A stretch of DNA of 64,000 nt, taken from Clostridiales bacterium UBA1701 (lineage in GTDB: Bacteria; Bacillota; Clostridia; Oscillospirales; Oscillospiraceae). Below the pieces are notes generated by a model. The model was not told where the DNA came from. It saw nothing but the letters and a program-made list of their open reading frames with translations, and made no database searches. The stretch spans positions 13,201 to 77,200 of the forward strand of contig DCJL01000001.1 of NCBI GenBank assembly GCA_002320035.1, given 5' to 3'. This document shows positions 8,983-16,770 of this stretch, piece after piece (position 1 is the first letter of the stretch; every line of letters begins with the position of its first letter). Made by a program: the position numbers and the translations under genes.

Positions 8983-11063
8983 GCTGGCTGCGCTTCAACC
9001 GGCGGGTGCTGGAGGAAGCTGGCGACAGGAGCAACCCGCCGCTGGAACGGCTTAAATTCACGGCCATTTTTTCCAGTAATCTGGACGAGTTTTTTATGGT
9101 CCGCGTGGGCAGCCTTTTTGACATCGCCCATATGTCCCCCACCGCGCTGGACAACAAAAGCGGCCTGAGCTCCGTTGGGCAGCTTGAGAAAATCTATGAA
9201 ACCATTCCGGGCCTGATCGCGCTTAAAAAGCGCATCTATGCTTCCGTCGCAGAGGCCCTTGCGGCCGAGGACGTGTGCGACCTTCCGTTTACCGCGCTTA
9301 CAGAGGGCGAGCAGAAATTTATAAACCGCTATTTTAAAGGACAGATTCTTCCCATTCTCTCCCCCATAATCATCGGCAGCCGCCATCCCGTGCCCCACCT
9401 TGTGAATAAGCAGCTCTACGCCGCCGCGCTTCTAAGGGATAAAAAAGACCGGAGCTCCCTGGGCATCGTCCCCATTCCAGAAACGCTGCCCCCCTATGTG
9501 CTGCTCCCCGGAAGCGATGGGCGCTTTATCCGTACGGAGAATATCCTCCTGCGGCGCATGCCGGGGCTTTTCGGCTCCTATCAGGTCTGCGAAAGCTGCG
9601 TCATATGCGTCACCCGAAACGCTGATATCAGCTTCGACGATGAAAAGTTTGATGACAGCGAGGAGGACTTCCGCAGCCGGGTGCTGAAGCTTTTAAAAAA
9701 GCGGGAAAGTCTCTCCGTTATGCGTCTGGAGATAAGTGAGAAAATCTCCGAGCCCTTTCTTTCCAGCCTCACGGCTCTTGTGCACGTGGAGAAGCGGCAG
9801 ATTTACTTTGACTCCTGCCCGCTGAACATGAAATATGTCTATCAGCTTGCCGGGGATCTTCCGCCCCAGAAGGCCCAGGCCCTGCTTTATCCGCCCTACC
9901 GCGCCCGCTGGCCGGAGGATATCCGGCCAGACCGGGGCATGATAGAGCAGATAAGGGAGAAAGACAGGCTGCTGTTTTTTCCCTTTGACGCTGTCGATCC
10001 CTTTCTCCGCCTGCTCAGCGAGGCAGCGGAACGGGAGGATGTAGTTTCCATCAAGATAAGCATTTACCGGCTGGCCTCCTCTTCAAAAATCGCCCGGGCG
10101 CTTTGCCGGGCCGCGGAAAACGGCAAAGAAGTAGTTGTGCTCATGGAGCTGCGGGCCCGCTTTGACGAAGCCAACAACATCTCCTGGTCGAAGCTCCTGG
10201 AGGACGCAGGCTGCCAGGTCGTTTATGGCGTGGAAGACTTCAAGTGCCACAGCAAGCTCTGCCTCATCACCATGCGGGAAAAGGGACGCCTGCGCTATAT
10301 CACGCAGGTCGGCACAGGAAACTATAACGAGAAAACCAACGCCATGTACACCGACCTGAGCCTTATGACCGCCTCCGAGCAGATAGGCCGGGACGCGGCG
10401 GCCTTTTTCCGAAACATGCTTGTGAACAATCTTGCCGGAGAATATAAGCGGATGCTGGTGGCCCCCACGGGGATAAAGCCGGCCCTCCTGGCGCTGATAG
10501 ACGAGCAGGCGGCGCTCGGCAGCGAGGGCTATATCTGCGTAAAGGCCAACGCCGTAACCGAGCGGGAGGTCATAGACAGGCTCATGGAGGCCTCCCGGGC
10601 GGGGGTTGAAATCCAGCTTATTATAAGGGGCATCTGCTGTATTCTGCCCGGCGTGCCGGATTACACGGAGAATGTGCATGTGACCAGTATCGTAGGCCGA
10701 TATCTGGAGCATGCCCGGATCTACTGCTTTGGCCGGGGGGAGCACGCAAAGCTCTTTATCTCCTCGGCAGATTTTATGACCCGGAATCTGAACCGCCGGG
10801 TGGAGATCGCCTGCCCCATAGAGGACGGGGAGATAAAGGCCCAGCTTTTGAAAATCCTGCAGGTTCAGCTTGCGGACAACGCCAAGGCCAGCTTTATGAT
10901 GTCCAACGGGGTTTACGGTCGGAAGTCTGCCGGGCAGCGCGCGCCTCTGGACAGCCAGCGGGAGTTTATGGAAAAATCCCTGCACGATCCGGCCCCTGCC
11001 CCCGCGCCCAAGACGGGGCCCGGCGCGAAAATCGCCGCTTTTTTCCGAAAGGTTCTGGCCTGA
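8931..11063 (+). CDS. ppk1: polyphosphate kinase 1
   Basis: It polymerises the gamma phosphate of ATP into polyphosphate, reversibly. The chosen start ATG at 8931 gives 710 residues, the normal family length, with the canonical N terminus NRELSWLRFNRRVLEEA. GGGAGGG (8918-8924) sits at the right distance. The catalytic His of the first phospholipase-D-like domain is His440 in FKCHSKLCLIT; the second conserved His is His605 in GEHAKLFISSADFMTRNLNR. The C terminus ends in an Ala/Pro-rich linker and a short basic tail. It overlaps ppx by 52 bases in another frame, an arrangement that favours coupled synthesis of the two opposing enzymes. Confidence 0.96.
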   Translation: MREGAGKQYAYTQNRELSWLRFNRRVLEEAGDRSNPPLERLKFTAIFSSNLDEFFMVRVGSLFDIAHMSPTALDNKSGLSSVGQLEKIYETIPGLIALKKRIYASVAEALAAEDVCDLPFTALTEGEQKFINRYFKGQILPILSPIIIGSRHPVPHLVNKQLYAAALLRDKKDRSSLGIVPIPETLPPYVLLPGSDGRFIRTENILLRRMPGLFGSYQVCESCVICVTRNADISFDDEKFDDSEEDFRSRVLKLLKKRESLSVMRLEISEKISEPFLSSLTALVHVEKRQIYFDSCPLNMKYVYQLAGDLPPQKAQALLYPPYRARWPEDIRPDRGMIEQIREKDRLLFFPFDAVDPFLRLLSEAAEREDVVSIKISIYRLASSSKIARALCRAAENGKEVVVLMELRARFDEANNISWSKLLEDAGCQVVYGVEDFKCHSKLCLITMREKGRLRYITQVGTGNYNEKTNAMYTDLSLMTASEQIGRDAAAFFRNMLVNNLAGEYKRMLVAPTGIKPALLALIDEQAALGSEGYICVKANAVTEREVIDRLMEASRAGVEIQLIIRGICCILPGVPDYTENVHVTSIVGRYLEHARIYCFGRGEHAKLFISSADFMTRNLNRRVEIACPIEDGEIKAQLLKILQVQLADNAKASFMMSNGVYGRKSAGQRAPLDSQREFMEKSLHDPAPAPAPKTGPGAKIAAFFRKVLA

Positions 11064-11112
11064 GGGGCCGGGGACAGCATTAATAAGAATTCTTAACTCT
11101 GGGCCGCCCTCG

Positions 11113-11142
11113 TTGACATTGCCCCGCTGCCGATGCTACAAT
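11113..11142 (+). promoter_or_regulatory. sigma-A promoter of the GerMN lipoprotein gene
   Basis: A consensus TTGACA (11113-11118) and TACAAT (11137-11142) are separated by 18 bp, starting the transcript 20-25 bases before the ribosome binding site. A short palindrome TAAGAATTCTTA lies just upstream at 11084-11095. Confidence 0.75.
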
Positions 11143-11170
11143 CCTTTCATCACAGGAAAGGATGTGCAAT

Positions 11171-11731
11171 ATGAAAAAGCTTTTTTGTCTGCTGCTCTGC
11201 GCAGCTGTGATTTTTACCCTCTGCGCCTGCGGGAAGACTGCCCCGGCGCCGGCGGCTTCCCCGGCGCCGACGGCGTCCGGAGAGGTTGTGGTCGCTCCCG
11301 ACTCTGATGTTTCCGCTCAGGAGAGCCCCGCCCCGGTGGCCACGGATGCGCCGGCGGAGTCCGTCCCTGTCACGCTCTATCACGGTGACGAAAACTGCGA
11401 GAGCATTGTCTCTCAGGAGGCCGCTGTGCCCGAGCTTACGGCGCAGGCTCTGGTGGATCTTCTCAGCGGAAACGATATCATCGCGGAAAATGTTGTTGTC
11501 AACAGCTTCACGGTGGACAATAACAACATCATCCAGCTTGACCTGAGCGCCCAGTTTTCCAACATTCTCAACACCATGGGCACCTCCGGCGAGTATATTA
11601 TGCTGGGCAGTCTTGTGAACACCTTTATGGATGCCTTTGATGCCGACGGCGTATTCCTCACCATCGACGGAAAGGCCCTTGAGACCGGACACAACATCTA
11701 TGACCAGACACTGGGCTTCTTCGGCGAATAA
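11171..11731 (+). CDS. GerMN domain-containing lipoprotein
   Basis: A lipoprotein signal (MKKLFCLLLCAAVIFTLCAC) carries a lipobox Cys at residue 20. An Ala/Pro/Ser-rich linker follows, then a GerMN domain from about residue 67 (VTLYHGDENCESIVSQEAAV ... LVDLLSGND ... LGSLVNTFMDAF ... LTIDGKALE). GerMN domains occur in spore germination and sporulation proteins and in other surface lipoproteins. The ATG at 11171 is chosen over one at 11162, because AGGAAAGG (11154-11161) is correctly spaced only for the later start. It has its own promoter and terminator. Confidence 0.82.
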   Translation: MKKLFCLLLCAAVIFTLCACGKTAPAPAASPAPTASGEVVVAPDSDVSAQESPAPVATDAPAESVPVTLYHGDENCESIVSQEAAVPELTAQALVDLLSGNDIIAENVVVNSFTVDNNNIIQLDLSAQFSNILNTMGTSGEYIMLGSLVNTFMDAFDADGVFLTIDGKALETGHNIYDQTLGFFGE

Positions 11732-11736
11732 AAAAC

Positions 11737-11766
11737 AAGGGCCGGGCGAGTTTTCGCCCGGTCCTT
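11737..11766. terminator. bidirectional terminator between convergent genes
   Basis: AAGGGCCGGGCGA (11737-11749) pairs with TCGCCCGGTCCTT (11754-11766). Flanking A and T runs let it serve both the GerMN lipoprotein (+) and the DUF378 gene (-). Confidence 0.8.
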
Positions 11767-11773
11767 ATTGCTT

Positions 11774-11986
11774 TTATACGCCCTCGTCTGTGACAGCATC
11801 CGTGCGAAACAGCAGCGAAATACACCACAGCGCCGCCAGACCCACAAGAGTATAGACAACGCGGCTGACTGTGGCAGTCTGTCCGCCGAAAAGCCAGGCG
11901 ACGATGTCAAAACGAAACAGCCCTACGCTGCCCCAGTTGATGCCTCCAATGATGGCCAGCACCAGCGCGATACGATCCATTATCAC
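11774..11986 (-). CDS. DUF378 domain-containing small membrane protein
   Basis: About 70 residues with two transmembrane helices. The DUF378 signature DRIALVLAIIGGINWGSVGL is followed by a second helix (VVYTLVGLAALWCISLLF). Function unknown. The start is uncertain: GTG at 11986 is best spaced (8 bases) from GGAG (11994-12000 region), an ATG two codons later is equally plausible, and in-frame starts further upstream up to 12049 exist without a good ribosome binding site. Confidence 0.78.
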   Translation of the reverse strand: MIMDRIALVLAIIGGINWGSVGLFRFDIVAWLFGGQTATVSRVVYTLVGLAALWCISLLFRTDAVTDEGV

Positions 11987-12085
11987 GAGCAACTCTCCTC
12001 TCATAAGGTTTCCGCTATATTTTTGCCATCCGGAAAGGAAAATATTCATTCCCCAAAACTTGTGCTTTTCCGCGCTTTTTCGCTC

Positions 12086-12222
12086 TTTACAAAAGCGGGA
12101 AATTGGATTATCTTATATTCACAGCTTATCCAATTGGTCTTTCGTTTGAAGACCACGGCTCATATCTTTATCCCACAACCCTGTTTTAGCGGACTGGATT
12201 TTTTCAGTCCGCGCTTTTTATT
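12086..12222 (+). ncRNA. candidate small RNA: promoter, internal hairpin and terminator without an ORF
   Basis: In the gap between DUF378 and the lysine riboswitch, TTTACA (12086-12091) and TATCTT (12109-12114) are spaced 17 bp. They are followed by a 7-bp hairpin (12135-12155, TGGTCTT/AAGACCA) and an intrinsic terminator: GCGGACTG (12189-12196) with CAGTCCGC (12205-12212), then a T-rich run to about 12224. The predicted transcript is ~100 nt, with no ribosome binding site plus ORF. It matches no RNA family I recognise. Confidence 0.4.
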
Positions 12223-12258
12223 TTCCCCGAAAAGGAGCCAAAAATCCCCTCAAAGCGG

Positions 12259-12286
12259 TTGACAAATGTTTTTTTGCGCTTATAAT
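12259..12286 (+). promoter_or_regulatory. sigma-A promoter of the riboswitch-controlled transporter
   Basis: Perfect TTGACA (12259-12264) and perfect TATAAT (12281-12286) with a 16-bp spacer place transcription start a few bases before the riboswitch aptamer. Confidence 0.85.
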
Positions 12287-12296
12287 GAATTCATGT

Positions 12297-12462
12297 GATA
12301 GAGGCGCGGTTATCAAGAGTAGCTCCCGGCCGGAGGGCGGAAACCCGGGGAGTGAAAGGGGTCGCCGCCGAAGGGCTTTCGGTTTTCCGGCCGGAGGTGC
12401 CTGGGCCGCGGGATAATATCCGGCGGACTGTCGCGCGGGTCTGCCCGTGTCGAAGCGCTGTC
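12297..12462 (+). promoter_or_regulatory. lysine riboswitch (L box)
   Basis: The 5' part contains GATAGAGGCGCGG and AAGAGTAG, matching the L-box junction segments AGAGGCGCG and AAGAGUA. The middle carries GGGGAGTGAAAGGGG and CGCCGAAGG, and the 3' part has GACTGTC then CTGTC (12458-12462), which pairs with the opening GATAG (12297-12301) as the P1 helix. The length of ~166 nt is normal for the class. It sits between a consensus promoter and an intrinsic terminator, so lysine binding most likely causes premature termination before the NhaC-family gene. Confidence 0.88.
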
Positions 12463-12484
12463 GGACACTTTTTTGCGCGCCTGT

Positions 12485-12519
12485 GCCGTGAACAGCTCTG
12501 TTCACGGCTTATTTTTTTG
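12485..12519 (+). terminator. riboswitch-controlled terminator
   Basis: GCCGTGAAC (12485-12493) pairs with GTTCACGGC (12500-12508) with a six-base loop, followed by TTATTTTTTT. It lies between the L-box aptamer and the ribosome binding site GGAGG of the transporter gene, the expected position for the expression platform. Confidence 0.85.
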
Positions 12520-12548
12520 CAGACAAATTTTTTGGAGGAAAGAAAGAA

Positions 12549-14249
12549 ATGAATCGCTGGCGAAAGACGATCACCCTGCTGCTCATGCTCCTTTTCGCGC
12601 TCTCGCTTTTTAGTGTCACCGCCTATGCCGAGGGGACGGATGCGGCCAGTATGGCCTGCACCAGCTGCGGCGGCACCGGGCTCTATAATGGGGCCGAATG
12701 CGGAGACTGCGGCGGCACCGGGCTTCTCACATCCCAGAGCCGCATGGCCTTTTCCTTCTGGGCTCTGGTGCCCCCTATCGTAGCCATTATTCTGGCCCTC
12801 ATAACCAAGGAGGTATACTCCTCCCTCTTCGTTGGCATCGTCCTGGGCGGCCTGTTTTACACCAACTTCAACCCCGTTCTGAGCCTTGACACCATGATAA
12901 ATGACGGCATCGTATGCGCCATCGCAGACACTGCGGGTATTTTCCTGTTTCTGGTAATTCTTGGGATAATGGTATCCCTGATAAACCGGGCGGGCGGTTC
13001 CGCCGCCTTTGGCCGCTGGGCGGAGAAGCATATCAAATCCAGAGTGGGCGCGATGCTTGCCACTTTCCTTCTCGGCGTGCTGATATTTGTGGACGACTAT
13101 TTTAACTGCCTGGCCGTAGGCTCCGTCATGCGCCCGGTCTGCGAGAATCAGAAGGTCTCCCGGGCGAAGCTGGCCTATCTCATTGACGCCACCGCCGCCC
13201 CCATCTGCATGATCGCCCCCATCTCCTCCTGGGCCGCTGCGGTCTCCGGCGTTGTGGAGGACTATAACGGCATCGAGCTCTTTGTCCGGGCCATTCCTTA
13301 TAACTTCTACTCGCTTCTGTCCATTGTGTTCATCATCGCCCTTGTGCTCATGCGCTTTGACTACGGCCCCATGCACCTGCATGAGCTGAACGCCCAGCTT
13401 GGAAAGGATGACGCCGCAAGCATATCCTCCACCGGCCGGGAAAGCGCCGACAATCCCCGCGGCCGGGTTATCGACCTTGTGCTGCCGGTGGCGGTGCTTA
13501 TCGTCTCCTGCACAGTGGGCCTTGCCTATGTGGGCGGCTTCTTCGGGAATGACCCGGCCTACGCCGGGAATTTTGTGGAGGCTTTCGGCAATACCGGCGC
13601 TTTCGCCGCCCTGCCCTGGGGCTCCCTCATCGCGCTTATATTCACTCTGATCTACTTCTGGTGCAGAAAGCTTATCGGCTTCAAGGATTCCATGCAGTGC
13701 ATTCCCCAGGGCTTCAACAACATGGTTCCCGCCATCATCATTCTCACCTTTGCCACCGCCCTCAAGAACATGACCGGGCTTCTGGGGGCAAAGTACTTTG
13801 TGGCCGCCCTTATGAACAGCGCCGCCGGGGCTCTTTTCCGCTTTCTTCCCGCCATCATCTTCCTTGTGGCCTGTCTGCTCAGCTTCTCCACCGGCACAAG
13901 CTGGGGCACCTTCGGCATTCTCATCCCCATCGTCACCTATGTTTTCCCCGCCGACAGCACCCTGTTCATTATCGGCGTCTCCGCCTGCCTTGCCGGCGCC
14001 GTGTTCGGGGACCATTGCTCCCCTATCTCCGACACCTCCATCATGGCCTCCGCCGGCGCTCAGTGCGACCATGTGACCCATATCGCCACCCAGCTCCCCT
14101 ACGCAATAACCGTGGGCGTCATCTGCTTTGTGAACTACATCCTCGCCGGGCTTATCCAGAATGTGTTCCTCTGCCTGGCCATCGGCATTGTTCTGACCCT
14201 TGGCGCCCTGTTCATCATTCGCGCCGCAACGGCCCAAAAAAACGCCTGA
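12549..14249 (+). CDS. NhaC family antiporter, probable lysine transporter, with extracytoplasmic Cys-rich motif
   Basis: A 566-residue membrane protein of the NhaC Na+/H+ antiporter family, recognisable from IFVDDYFNCLAVGSVMRPVC and the C-terminal FSTGTSWGTFGILIPI and VFGDHCSPISDTSIMAS segments. Control by a lysine riboswitch suggests that it transports lysine (or a related amine) in exchange for ions, as proposed for other L-box-linked NhaC proteins. The N terminus is unusual: a signal-like hydrophobic segment ending in TAYA (residues 24-27), then CTSCGGTG and CGDCGGTG (Cys37, 40, 51, 54) before the first core helix near residue 68. These two CxxCGGTG units look like half of a DnaJ-type zinc knuckle and would face outside. 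GGAGGAA precedes the ATG. Confidence 0.87.
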   Translation: MNRWRKTITLLLMLLFALSLFSVTAYAEGTDAASMACTSCGGTGLYNGAECGDCGGTGLLTSQSRMAFSFWALVPPIVAIILALITKEVYSSLFVGIVLGGLFYTNFNPVLSLDTMINDGIVCAIADTAGIFLFLVILGIMVSLINRAGGSAAFGRWAEKHIKSRVGAMLATFLLGVLIFVDDYFNCLAVGSVMRPVCENQKVSRAKLAYLIDATAAPICMIAPISSWAAAVSGVVEDYNGIELFVRAIPYNFYSLLSIVFIIALVLMRFDYGPMHLHELNAQLGKDDAASISSTGRESADNPRGRVIDLVLPVAVLIVSCTVGLAYVGGFFGNDPAYAGNFVEAFGNTGAFAALPWGSLIALIFTLIYFWCRKLIGFKDSMQCIPQGFNNMVPAIIILTFATALKNMTGLLGAKYFVAALMNSAAGALFRFLPAIIFLVACLLSFSTGTSWGTFGILIPIVTYVFPADSTLFIIGVSACLAGAVFGDHCSPISDTSIMASAGAQCDHVTHIATQLPYAITVGVICFVNYILAGLIQNVFLCLAIGIVLTLGALFIIRAATAQKNA

Positions 14250-14291
14250 TTGGATTTTCCGGCGGCAATAAGCTTAGGATGGGCAAAAACA

Positions 14292-14420
14292 GCGCGGCTT
14301 GAAGCCGCGCCAGCTTGTCAAAAAAGTCCGGTGTGGACTTTTTGACCGCGCTTTCCGCCGGGCATTTTGATCCTGTCAAAATACCGTTTCTCGCCAAAGG
14401 CTTGCTTTTCAAGCCTTTGG
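14292..14420 (+). repeat. interspersed repeat, copy A, with adjoining hairpins
   Basis: The hairpin GCGCGGC-TTGAA-GCCGCGC (14292-14310) follows the NhaC-family gene. Immediately after it begins a sequence (14311-14380) nearly identical to one at the end of the window (63932-64000): it starts CAGCTTGTCAAAAA, folds into a GTCAAAAAAGTCC/GGACTTTTTGAC hairpin and continues GCCGGGCATTTTGA. A further hairpin, CCAAAGGCTTG/CAAGCCTTTGG (14394-14420), may belong to the same element. The gap up to 14514 holds no recognisable gene. Confidence 0.72.
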
Positions 14421-14514
14421 ACGGCGGTTCATCCAATTTAATGTGGATCTTGCCCTCAAGCGCCCCCGCGCCTCAGTTGTTTTTGCTTCCGCAAGCGTTT
14501 TCTGACGATCTCAT

Positions 14515-14547
14515 GCGCCTCCGGCTATGCCGGAGGCGCGCTTTTAT
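14515..14547. terminator. terminator between the NhaC-family gene and glmS
   Basis: GCGCCTCCGG (14515-14524) pairs with CCGGAGGCGC (14530-14539), followed on the plus strand by GCTTTTATT. Its stem lies just past the glmS stop, so it may serve both converging genes. Confidence 0.7.
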
Positions 14548-16381
14548 TCAACGGTGACGGATTTGGCAAGGTTTCTGGGCTTGTCGATGTCGCAGCCGCG
14601 ATGGAGGGCCACATAGTAGGCAAAAAGCTGCAGGGGCACCACGCCCAGGGAGGGCTGGAGGAGCATGTGGGTGTCGGGAATGGACAGGATGTTTTCCACG
14701 GTTTTGGAAAGCTCCCGGCTGCGGCTGTTGGTGGTGAGGGCAACGATATCCGCGCCCCTGGCCTTGACCTCCACGATATTGGAGAGGCTCTTTTCAAAGA
14801 GGGGGGCATAGGTGCAGAGGGCCACCACAAGCGTGCCGTTTTCGATGAGGGAGATGGTGCCGTGCTTCAGCTCGCCGGAGGCGTAAGCCTCACAGTGGAT
14901 ATATGAGATCTCCTTGAGCTTGAGGCTTCCCTCCAGGCCCAGGGCATAGTCCAGATGGCGGCCGATGAAGAAAATGGAGTTGTGGTTGAAATACCGGGAA
15001 GCCAGGTATTTTATCTCCTCCGTGTTTTCCAGCACGCGCTCCATCTTGGCCGGCAGATCCAAAAGCTCCCAGACGATGTCTGAATACTCCGCGGGGCTGA
15101 CGCTGCCCATAAGATCCCCGAAATAGAGCCCCAGCATATTCAGCAGCACAAGCTGGGTGCTGTATGCCTTCGTGGTGGCCACGGCGATCTCGGGTCCGGC
15201 CCAGGTATAGAGCACATCGTCCGACTCCCGGGCGATGGAGCTGCCCACCACGTTCACGATGGAGAGGATCCTCGCTCCAAGGGACTTGGCCATGCGCAGG
15301 GCGGCCATGGTATCCAGGGTTTCGCCGGACTGGCTGATGACGATAACCAGCGTGTCCTCGTCCACCAGGGGATCCGCGTAGCGAAACTCCGAGGCCAGCA
15401 TAACATCCACCGGGCGGCGCAGGAGCCGCTCCAGATTATATTTTCCCACAACGCCCACATGATAGGATGAGCCGCAGGCCACAATAAATATTTTTTTCAG
15501 TCCCCGGATATAATCCGGCTCCAGCTTAAGCTCCTCAAAGGCCACCCGCCCCTCTTTTATTCTTGGGGAGATGGTCTTTCTGACGGCCTCGGGCTGCTCC
15601 ATAATCTCCTTGAACATGAAGTGGGCATAGCCTCCCTTTTCGGCGGCGCTCACATCCCAGTCCACAAAGCTGTGTTCCTTCTCCATCTGTCGGCCCAGGG
15701 CGTCAAAGACGGTGATGGCGCCTGCCTTGACAAGAGCGACCTCTCCATCCTCCATATAGGAAATATCCCGGGTGTGCTTGATGATGGCGGTAACGTCCGA
15801 GGCGATGAAGCTGCAGCCCTCGCCATAGCCAAGCAGAAGGGGCGCGTCCTTGCGGGCGGCAATGAAGCTGTCGGGCATGTCTGCGCTCAGGATGCCCAAG
15901 GCGTATGCTCCTTCGATTCTGTCCAGCACCCGGTACACAGCGCTCATCATGTCCCCGGTCTTCCCATAATAGTACGCAAGAAGCTGGGCAACGACCTCCG
16001 TGTCCGTCTCTGAGCGGAAGCGCACGCCCTGGGACACGAGAAACTCTTTTATCTCCATATAGTTTTCAATTATCCCGTTATGAACCACGGCAATGCGCTG
16101 TCCTCGCTCAGGTGAGGATGAGAGTTCACATCGTTGGGCTCCCCGTGGGTGGCCCAGCGGGTATGGCCTATCCCCAGAACGCCGTCCACGGCCCGGCCCC
16201 CGTCCACAAGCGCGCTGAGTACCTTCAGCCTGCCCTTGGATTTTTTCACCTGCAGCCCGCTCTTTTCCGACAGCACCGCAATGCCCGCCGAATCGTAGCC
16301 CCGGTACTCTAGATGCTCAAGCCCATCCAACAGTATGGGCGCCGCCTGCTCCCGGCCAACATATCCCACAATACCGCACAT
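14544..16381 (-). pseudogene. glmS: glutamine--fructose-6-phosphate aminotransferase, split by a one-base frameshift
   Basis: GlmS makes glucosamine-6-phosphate from fructose-6-phosphate and glutamine, the first step to cell-wall amino sugars. The N-terminal part starts at 16381 with the processed-Cys motif MCGIVGYVG and contains [19 protein letters not shown]. The reading frame then runs into a stop at 16070. The continuation [12 protein letters not shown] is found in another frame and runs to 14544 through both SIS domains (SQSGETLDT, SYHVGVVGK) to the typical C terminus KSVTVE. Adding one base near 16095-16099 restores a 612-residue protein of normal size and motif order. All catalytic motifs are intact on both sides, so this is either a recent inactivating deletion or a sequencing/assembly error; glmS is normally essential. 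No glmS ribozyme is visible in the short leader. Confidence 0.9.
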
Positions 16382-16469
16382 GGTATCACGCTCCCTTTGC
16401 ATAAAGGTACGACCGCTGTAAAATTCAAAAACGGTCGATTTTCCTATTATGCAGAAAAATTTACGGTTC

Positions 16470-16498
16470 ATTATAGCACAGCGCTTTTTCATGGGCAA
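16470..16498 (-). promoter_or_regulatory. glmS promoter
   Basis: On the minus strand TTGCCC (16493-16498) and TATAAT (16470-16475) are separated by 17 bp, about 85 bases upstream of the glmS ATG. AAAGGGAG precedes the start codon. Confidence 0.6.
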
Positions 16499-16579
16499 TA
16501 AAAATCATGGTGAGATATACGCTTTACATGAATTAGATTTTCGCATATTGGGCATTTCGCCCAAATGCGCCGGAGCCCC

Positions 16580-16648
16580 TTGCATTGTGCCGGTTTATGG
16601 TTTAGAATAGCGCTTGGTGTCAAAGAAGGGTTCTCCCCTCTTTGACAC
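16580..16648 (+). promoter_or_regulatory. possible distal nrdGD promoter and leader hairpin
   Basis: TTGCAT (16580-16585), 17 bp and TAGAAT (16603-16608) form a plausible promoter. A 14-bp near-perfect hairpin, GTGTCAAAGAAGGG (16617-16630) with CCCCTCTTTGACAC (16635-16648), follows at once. Its 3' arm overlaps the first NrdR box, so it might be a protein-binding site rather than an RNA structure. Confidence 0.4.
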
Positions 16649-16702
16649 TATATTTTGTGTTCAATTCGGTTACATACCGGTTAAACTTTCTATATCTTGT
16701 GA
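16645..16702 (+). promoter_or_regulatory. pair of NrdR boxes upstream of nrdG-nrdD
   Basis: ACACTATATTTTGTGT (16645-16660) matches the NrdR-box consensus ACACWATATATWGTGT almost perfectly. A second, weaker box, TTTCTATATCTTGTGA, lies at 16687-16702. Their starts are 42 bp apart, four helical turns, as expected for cooperative binding by the ATP/dATP-sensing repressor NrdR. The target is the class III ribonucleotide reductase operon directly downstream. Confidence 0.8.
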
Positions 16703-16709
16703 TTTTCCC

Positions 16710-16738
16710 TTGACAAGAGGGGCATAAGGCTATATGAT
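16710..16738 (+). promoter_or_regulatory. proximal nrdGD promoter
   Basis: TTGACA (16710-16715), a 17-bp spacer and TATGAT (16733-16738) sit just downstream of the second NrdR box, 33 bases before the chosen nrdG start. Confidence 0.7.
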
Positions 16739-16770
16739 TACCCTTGCAGCGACTTAACAGGAGAACGATT

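Noticed and set aside
12291..14237. A 648-codon minus-strand open frame opposite the NhaC-family gene
   Set aside because: It crosses the lysine riboswitch and terminator, and its composition (Gly, Asp, His rich) is typical of an antisense shadow.
14215..14436. Small minus-strand protein containing SAVKKSTPDFFDKL, with a similar frame at 63674-64000
   Set aside because: The similarity between the two frames comes from the nucleotide repeat itself; there is no ribosome binding site and the frames overlap neighbouring genes.
16382..16460. glmS ribozyme upstream of glmS
   Set aside because: The leader between the likely start of transcription and the ATG is only about 80 nt, too short for the ribozyme, and its conserved core was not seen.
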